From an uncultured Chthoniobacterales bacterium (lineage in GTDB: Bacteria; Verrucomicrobiota; Verrucomicrobiia; Chthoniobacterales; CAKUMP01), in assembly GCA_934667795.1 (NCBI GenBank), contig CAKUMP010000004.1:1-28556 (forward strand): DNA of 28,556 nucleotides, given 5' to 3'. Positions 24,501 through 28,556 of the stretch are shown piece by piece. Each line of letters opens with the position of its first letter. Position 1 is the first letter of the stretch. The notes under the pieces were generated by a model. The model was not told where the DNA came from and did no database searches. It was given only the letters and a program-made list of their open reading frames with translations. The translations under genes were made by a program, and so were the position numbers.

Positions 24501-24620
24501 TTTGGAGTGCGGGCCTCTGCACCGCTTTGGTTCGAACATCGTGTGAGTTTCTCCATGCGTAGGTTGTTCATACATCCCATTCGCTATGATCCAAAGCGGC
24601 GGAAACCGCCGCACTCCAAA
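24501..24620. repeat. Family A 120-bp palindromic element, complete copy
   Basis: Left arm 24501-24530 (TTTGGAGTGCGG ... CCGCTTTGG), spacer 24531-24590, right arm 24591-24620 (CCAAAGCGG ... CCGCACTCCAAA). The outer 12 and inner 9 bases of the arms are perfectly complementary around a 9-nt unmatched middle. The right arm also folds on itself (GCGGCGG-AAA-CCGCCGC). Total length is exactly 120 bp with a 60-nt spacer, as in the copy at the left edge of the window. There is no obvious target duplication at its ends. It directly joins the stop codon of the hydrolase remnant. Confidence 0.8.
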
Positions 24621-24686
24621 TTACTCGCGTATAAACGGGTTATTGCGTTTTTCGGTGCCGATGGTGGTTCGGGGTCCGTGACCGGA
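24621..24686 (-). pseudogene. 3' remnant of a second glyoxalase II-like gene
   Basis: Read on the minus strand, 21 codons plus TAA give SGHGPRTTIGTEKRN followed by NPFIRE, matching the end of the intact protein encoded at 5024-5650 (PGHGPRTTIGNEKRN, NPFVRG). DNA identity over the last 65 nt is about four in five by eye. Upstream of the first shared codon (beyond about 24690) similarity stops and repeat-like sequence begins, so the rest of the gene, including the other metal ligands, is absent. The stop codon is followed at once by the family A arm, the same arrangement as at 5648-5680. It is not expected to make a functional protein. Confidence 0.8.
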
Positions 24687-24727
24687 GAGGTTCGAAGGGG
24701 TCTGTCCCTAATGGACGGACGCCTGAG

Positions 24728-24796
24728 CCAGGGTGGCCCTGGACCTGGGGTGATTACCCCAGGCTGACATAGGTTGCCCCTTCAGGGCACTTTTTT
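24728..24796 (+). repeat. Family B triple hairpin with T-tract
   Basis: Three consecutive stems: CCAGGG-TGG-CCCTGG (24728-24742), CCTGGGG-TGATTA-CCCCAGG (24744-24763) and TGCCC-CTTCA-GGGCA (24775-24789), the last followed by six T (24791-24796), which has the form of a rho-independent terminator on the plus strand. No plus-strand gene lies immediately upstream to use it. A related but decayed version is at 5758-5795, in the same orientation. Confidence 0.55.
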
Positions 24797-24861
24797 GGGG
24801 AAAAATATTTGTCCGTATTGTAAGGGACAACGCCGCTATTATAGGAATAAAAATGATCTTG

Positions 24862-24888
24862 GCCGGCGTGGACGTCGGCGTTCTCCGG
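24862..24888 (-). repeat. Family C hairpin repeat, single copy
   Basis: GCCGGCG (24862-24868) and CGTCGGC (24873-24879) pair around TGGA with one wobble, followed by GTTCTCCGG. On the minus strand the core reads GCCGACG-TCCA-CGCCGGC, agreeing with the copies at 1591-1606 and 5848-5881, whose loops are TCCC and TCCT. It lies 71 nt before the start codon of the hydroxyacid dehydrogenase gene. Confidence 0.55.
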
Positions 24889-24959
24889 ACACCTTGCGCC
24901 GTTGTGAATCCTCATGTATCTTATCGGTTACCATCTTACTGACCTGTGGTCATTCTTTC

Positions 24960-26000
24960 ATGCGGATATATTTTACAGAAACGGACTCCTCGACTCGCCA
25001 ATTTTTTGAAACTGCGTTGGCACATCTTCCGCGACCACAGACATCGTTGCATTTTGTGGAGGAGCCGGATGAGGTTCTGGACGATGCGACGATCGTTTCG
25101 CCTTTTATTTACACTTCTATCGACAAAGCATTTCTGGATGCTCATCCGAACCTGCGCTGTATTGCGTCCCGATCTGTCACGTTATGTCACATCGATCTGG
25201 ACACCTGCGCAAGCCGAGGTATTCCTGTTTATAATGCGCCTGCATATGATGGAAGTACTGCGGCAGAGCATACATTTGCACTCATCCTTGCACTTTCCCG
25301 AAAAATCCTAGAAGCAACGGCTTTGAAACGTCGCTCTGCATCCTCTCTTCAAAAAATCCAGGGGTTTGATCTAAAAAACAAAACGCTTGGGGTCATTGGA
25401 GCCGGACGGATTGGGAAAAATGTCATTCAGATTGCGCGTGGATTCGACATGAACATTCTGGCAGCCGACCCCCAACCGGATCCTCATGCGGAGAAAACGC
25501 TGGGGATTCAATATAAACCGTTCAACGAAGTCCTGGCTGCAGCAGACATTCTCACACTGCATATTCCTGCCTCTCCGGAAACCCATTACCTTTTGAATGA
25601 ACGCACCTTGTCTCTCTGTAAAAAAGGGGTTTTGATTATCAATACGGCAGCCGGTTCCCTCATCGACACCCAGGCACTGATCCAGGCAATTGAATCCGGC
25701 CATGTCGCAGGCGCAGGGCTGGACGTTTTAGAGGAAGAATCCCTCCTCCAGCACGAACCGCATCAATTATTAGGGGCTCAAATCGTCCAAAACATCCAAA
25801 AATCGCCACCACCGGAGCATCTTTCTTCCATTTCCTATGCCAGGATCCGTGAAATCCAAAATCTCATGATCAATAAAAAACTTCTGGCCCTACCCAATGT
25901 CATCGTCACTCCCCATGTTGCCTATCATAGCACCGAATCCATTTGTAAAATTAATCAGGCAACACTCGACAACATCCTCCATTTCCTTCAAGATTCTTGA
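24960..26000 (+). CDS. D-2-hydroxyacid dehydrogenase-like protein lacking the catalytic Arg
   Basis: A 346-residue protein with the D-isomer-specific 2-hydroxyacid dehydrogenase fold. The NAD-binding Rossmann motif is GVIGAGRIG (144-152), and the catalytic Glu (DVLEEE, 255-260) and His319 (TPHVAYHS) are present. The usual NTARG or NTSRG is NTAAG (228-232), so Ala231 replaces the arginine that binds the substrate carboxylate. It may be inactive, or act on a different substrate. The ATG at 24960 gives MRIYFTETDSSTRQFF, a normal family start; the frame stays open to 24774 but that part comes from repeats. The EVE-domain gene starts 7 nt after the stop, so the two are probably co-transcribed. Confidence 0.88.
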   Translation: MRIYFTETDSSTRQFFETALAHLPRPQTSLHFVEEPDEVLDDATIVSPFIYTSIDKAFLDAHPNLRCIASRSVTLCHIDLDTCASRGIPVYNAPAYDGSTAAEHTFALILALSRKILEATALKRRSASSLQKIQGFDLKNKTLGVIGAGRIGKNVIQIARGFDMNILAADPQPDPHAEKTLGIQYKPFNEVLAAADILTLHIPASPETHYLLNERTLSLCKKGVLIINTAAGSLIDTQALIQAIESGHVAGAGLDVLEEESLLQHEPHQLLGAQIVQNIQKSPPPEHLSSISYARIREIQNLMINKKLLALPNVIVTPHVAYHSTESICKINQATLDNILHFLQDS

Positions 26001-26007
26001 ATTACTC

Positions 26008-26415
26008 ATGCATTACTGGCTCGTAAAACAAGAACCCGAAACCTACCCCTGGTCGCAATTCGTCGCGGAAAAAAAGACCGACTGGACTGGTGTCCGTAAT
26101 TACCAGGCCAGAAATAATCTTCGTGCGATGCAAAAGGGCGATACTGTCCTCTATTACCATTCCGGTGGCGGTAAAGAAGTCGTAGGGATTACCAAAGTCA
26201 CCAAAACCGCATTTCCCGACTCTACCGCGGACGACCCACAGTGGGTTGCCGTGGAATTGACCCCGGTAAAACCATTGCCGCGCCCCGTCCCACTGGCAGA
26301 AGTCCGCAAAAATCCAAAACTTGCCGAAGTCGCACTCATTCGTCAATCCCGGCTTTCTGTAATGCCTTTATCCAAAGAACATTACGAAGAAATCCTCCGG
26401 ATGGCCGACTCCTGA
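26008..26415 (+). CDS. EVE-domain protein
   Basis: A 135-residue protein consisting of one EVE (PUA-like) domain: MHYWLVKQEPETYPW (1-15), WTGVRNYQARNNLRAM (26-41), KGDTVLYYHSGGG and VVGITKVT. EVE domains bind modified bases in DNA or RNA (known for YTH/PUA relatives); here the ligand is unknown. Length and start are standard. It lies 7 nt after the hydroxyacid dehydrogenase gene. A weak stem, GAACA-loop-TGTTC at 26432-26451 followed by six T, may end the pair. Confidence 0.92.
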   Translation: MHYWLVKQEPETYPWSQFVAEKKTDWTGVRNYQARNNLRAMQKGDTVLYYHSGGGKEVVGITKVTKTAFPDSTADDPQWVAVELTPVKPLPRPVPLAEVRKNPKLAEVALIRQSRLSVMPLSKEHYEEILRMADS

Positions 26416-26431
26416 AATTTGTCCTTTATCT

Positions 26432-26464
26432 GAACAACCCTTGATCTGTTCTTAAAACTTTTTT
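26432..26464 (+). terminator. Weak possible terminator after the EVE gene
   Basis: A 5-bp stem (GAACA 26432-26436, TGTTC 26447-26451) with a 10-nt loop is followed after seven bases by TTTTTT (26459-26464). The stem is short and AT-rich and the distance to the T-tract is long, so this is a tentative call. Confidence 0.25.
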
Positions 26465-26528
26465 ATCCTTCTCACGGATTCATAACTCCAAAATATCCAA
26501 ACCATCCAAATACCCACTATTTTTTATT

Positions 26529-27293
26529 ATGCAGGAACATCAAATCGCCGCACAACTTTATACCATTCGAGAATTCTGTAAAAACGAAGACGATCTGCGT
26601 CGCTCTCTCGAAAAAATCCGCAACATCGGTTATCAGGCCGTTCAAGTCAGCGGGATTGCCCCCATTGCGCCGGAAAAAGTCCGTCAGTTTCTGGATGAAA
26701 ACGGCCTTGTCTGCTGCGCAACGCACGAGCCCAGCGCCACTATTTTCAATGATACCCAGGCGGTCATTGATAAATTAAAAGCTCTCGGCTGCGAGCAAAC
26801 CGCGCTACCAAATGCAGGAACAGAAGATTTAACCCAGCCGGATGTCCTGACTTCGTTCTGCCAGCGTGCTGACATCGCCGGCGCCACCCTCCGCGAAGCC
26901 GGAATCACTCTCAGCTACCATAACCACGCAATTGAATTTGTCCGCGTAGGAGAAAAACTCATCCTCGAAACCATTTTCGATTCCACCAGCCCGGAAAACC
27001 TCCAGGCGGAACCCGATGTGTACTGGATCCATTACGGTGGCGGCAATCCGGTCGAATGGTGCAAACGCCTTCAGAACCGCCTCCCGGTCATCCATCTCAA
27101 GGATTATCGTTTTACTAAAGAAAATAAACCTACCTATGCAGAAGTCGGGCACGGTACCCTTCCAATGCCGGAAATTATCCAGGCGGCAGAAACATCCGGA
27201 TGCCAGTGGTTTATCGTCGAACAAGATACCTGCCCGGGCGACCCATTTGATTCTCTGGAAATGAGTTTCAAATATCTCAAATCTTTGGTGTAA
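26529..27293 (+). CDS. Sugar phosphate isomerase/epimerase (AP endonuclease 2 / xylose isomerase-like TIM barrel)
   Basis: A 254-residue single TIM-barrel protein. It has QIAAQLYTIREFCKN at the first strand, GYQAVQVSG, CCATHEP (about residues 71-77), LSYHNHAIEF (about 127-136), a central YWIHYGGGNP region, HLKDYR (189-194) and a late VEQD (about 230), in the order of metal-binding isomerase/epimerase enzymes. It probably isomerises or epimerises a sugar or inositol derivative; the substrate is not readable. It starts 113 nt after the EVE gene and ends 44 nt before recA, both on the same strand. The bases ATTCATAACT at 26478-26487 ahead of it match half of the gntR operator, which may be chance. 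Confidence 0.85.
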   Translation: MQEHQIAAQLYTIREFCKNEDDLRRSLEKIRNIGYQAVQVSGIAPIAPEKVRQFLDENGLVCCATHEPSATIFNDTQAVIDKLKALGCEQTALPNAGTEDLTQPDVLTSFCQRADIAGATLREAGITLSYHNHAIEFVRVGEKLILETIFDSTSPENLQAEPDVYWIHYGGGNPVEWCKRLQNRLPVIHLKDYRFTKENKPTYAEVGHGTLPMPEIIQAAETSGCQWFIVEQDTCPGDPFDSLEMSFKYLKSLV

Positions 27294-27337
27294 ATCCAGA
27301 GATTATACCTTATATTCTTATTTGAATTTTTATTATC

Positions 27338-28381
27338 ATGGCTAAAACTCAGGAAAAATCCGGCGATGACAAAGCCGACAAGCTCAGCGAGGCACGCAAC
27401 AAGAACCTCGAACTTGCAATCCAACAGATTGCCAAAGATTTCGGCGACGGCGCAATTATGCGTCTCGGCGAAGGACAAGTGATTGATGTGGAGGTCATTC
27501 CTACCGGAAACCTCCTGATCGACCGTGCATTAGGCGTTGGAGGATTCCCCCGCGGACGTATTGTTGAAATTTATGGCCCTGAATCTTCAGGGAAAACGAC
27601 CTTAACGCTCACCGCGATTGCCCAGGCCCAAAAACGGGGCGGTTTAGCTGCTTTTATCGACGTCGAGCACGCACTCGATCCCCAATACGCCCGCAGATTA
27701 GGCGTCAACCTCGACGATCTGTTAGTTTCTCAGCCAAGCTCCGGGGAAGAAGCGCTCCGGATTTGTGAAACATTAGTGCGTTCTAACGCGCTGGATGTGA
27801 TCGTGCTGGATTCTGTTGCGGCTTTAGTGACCAAACAGGAACTGGATGGAGAAATCGGGGATTCGACGGTAGGAGCGCAGGCACGTTTGATGAGTGCGGC
27901 GCTTCGAAAACTGACCTCCATGATTTCCAAAGCCCGGACCTGCTGTCTTTTCACAAACCAGATTCGTGAAAAAATCGGAGTGATGTTCGGTAACCCTGAA
28001 ACCACTCCGGGTGGAAAAGCACTGAAATTCTACGCCAGTATGCGCGTGGATATCCGTCGCATCGGGCAAATCAAAACCCCCGATGGCACCGTGACAGGAA
28101 ACCGGACCAAAGTTAAAATAGTAAAAAACAAAGTGGCACCGCCCTTTACCGAAGCAGAATTTGACATCATGTACAATGAGGGGATTTCTGCCACCGGTTC
28201 CCTTCTGGATCTGGCACTCGAAACAGGGATTCTCGATAAACGCGGGTCCTGGATCAGCTACAACGGAAATCAGGTTGCTCAGGGACGCGACGCCGCTAAA
28301 GAAGCCATTAAAGCCGATGAAGCACTCTATGCGGAGCTCGAAGCCGCTGTGAAAGAAAAATTAAATGCACCCGGAAAGTAA
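27338..28381 (+). CDS. recA: Recombinase A
   Basis: A 347-residue RecA, the ATP-dependent strand-exchange protein of homologous recombination and SOS induction. The Walker A loop is GPESSGKT (80-87), the Walker B region is VIVLDSVAAL, and the DNA-binding loops contain GDSTVGAQARLMSAALRK and FTNQIREKIGVMFGNPETTPGG in order. The C-terminal domain ends with a short mixed-charge tail (KEKLNAPGK). The start is fixed by the family N-terminus (NLELAIQQIAKDFGDGAIMRLGE follows at about residue 23). No Shine-Dalgarno sequence and no LexA-type box that I can recognise precede it. The remaining 175 nt of the window hold no gene. Confidence 0.98.
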   Translation: MAKTQEKSGDDKADKLSEARNKNLELAIQQIAKDFGDGAIMRLGEGQVIDVEVIPTGNLLIDRALGVGGFPRGRIVEIYGPESSGKTTLTLTAIAQAQKRGGLAAFIDVEHALDPQYARRLGVNLDDLLVSQPSSGEEALRICETLVRSNALDVIVLDSVAALVTKQELDGEIGDSTVGAQARLMSAALRKLTSMISKARTCCLFTNQIREKIGVMFGNPETTPGGKALKFYASMRVDIRRIGQIKTPDGTVTGNRTKVKIVKNKVAPPFTEAEFDIMYNEGISATGSLLDLALETGILDKRGSWISYNGNQVAQGRDAAKEAIKADEALYAELEAAVKEKLNAPGK

Positions 28382-28511
28382 TTTTCCGATCCTCATTCGA
28401 TACTGAAAACAGATTGCACCACCAGGTAGTTTTCCATCCGTTTCATCTCGGTAAAAAAGCAGAATTTTCTGTTTTAAACGCCTTTTCAATCGATCTGTTC
28501 AAGTGAATCTG

Positions 28512-28545
28512 CCCGGTCTATGCGTAGTTTTCTGCAAAGACCGGG
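28512..28545. other. Hairpin near the right edge of the window
   Basis: CCCGGTCT (28512-28519) and AGACCGGG (28538-28545) form an 8-bp perfect stem over an 18-nt loop, 131 nt beyond the recA stop. There is no T-tract. It may be a terminator, or the start of a structured leader or repeat that continues beyond the window. Confidence 0.4.
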
Positions 28546-28556
28546 GCCTCCCCCTC

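Larger units (their letters stand above)
24419..24959. other. Gene-free stretch filled with repeats
   Basis: This 541-nt gap between the gntR promoter and the hydroxyacid dehydrogenase start has no intact gene. In order it holds a short AT-rich lead-in, the complete family A element (24501-24620), the metallo-hydrolase remnant (24621-24686), family B hairpins ending in a T-tract (24728-24796), a family C hairpin (24862-24888) and about 70 nt with no feature I can name ahead of the ATG at 24960. No promoter for the dehydrogenase gene could be assigned. Confidence 0.7.

Noticed and set aside
24501..24620. CRISPR-like repeat and spacer
   Set aside because: Arms are inverted and not direct repeats, only one unit is present, and no cas genes are near.
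24774..24959. N-terminal extension of the hydroxyacid dehydrogenase
   Set aside because: It is open frame through family B/C repeat sequence; the family N-terminus starts at 24960.
1..28556. tRNA, rRNA, prophage or insertion-sequence genes
   Set aside because: None recognised; no transposase, integrase or phage structural gene is present.

Overview
The window is ordinary bacterial chromosome of roughly even base composition, most likely from a member of Verrucomicrobiota (Opitutales-like), with Lentisphaerota or Kiritimatiellota as the next alternatives. The pointers are a PEP-CTERM protein, a GntR/LacI-type hybrid regulator next to a very large LamG plus GH123-like glycan enzyme, a small tandem-ACT protein of a type common in that phylum, and several families of short palindromic intergenic repeats. 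No identification beyond phylum is supported.

Layout. Left block: N-acetylmuramoyl-L-alanine amidase lipoprotein then rdgB on the minus strand, and divergent from them leuS, a HAD phosphatase and a metallo-beta-lactamase-fold hydrolase on the plus strand. Second block, minus strand: Gfo/Idh oxidoreductase then acetyl-CoA synthetase; and, from a separate start near 11.1 kb, two secreted proteins of unknown function followed by a double-ACT protein. Third block, plus strand: purS-purQ-purL-purF-purM, then cysE and a SprT-like metalloprotease, closely packed. Fourth block, minus strand: a GntR/LacI-type regulator, a PEP-CTERM protein and a 1244-residue multidomain glycan-active protein, apparently one operon under a palindromic operator that overlaps its promoter. 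Right block, plus strand: a D-2-hydroxyacid dehydrogenase-like protein, an EVE-domain protein, a sugar isomerase/epimerase and recA.

How the genes work together. The pur block supplies the three-part FGAM synthase (PurS, PurQ, short PurL) and the enzymes on either side of it (PurF, PurM), with serine acetyltransferase and SprT riding on the end. The gntR block looks like a self-regulated cell-surface carbohydrate locus. The rest is housekeeping.

The most unusual content is between genes. A 120-bp element (30-nt arm, 60-nt spacer, 30-nt arm) is present complete at 24501-24620, left-truncated by the window edge at 1-107, and in broken forms at 5651-5680 and 5801-5833. Two further hairpin families (B and C) accompany it. 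At 24621-24686 the last 21 codons of a second metallo-beta-lactamase-fold gene survive as a remnant, joined to the repeat exactly as the intact gene at 5024-5650 is. Within genes the oddities are a histone-like basic tail on PurM, loss of the catalytic arginine in the hydroxyacid dehydrogenase, and a likely frameshifted C-terminus in one secreted protein.
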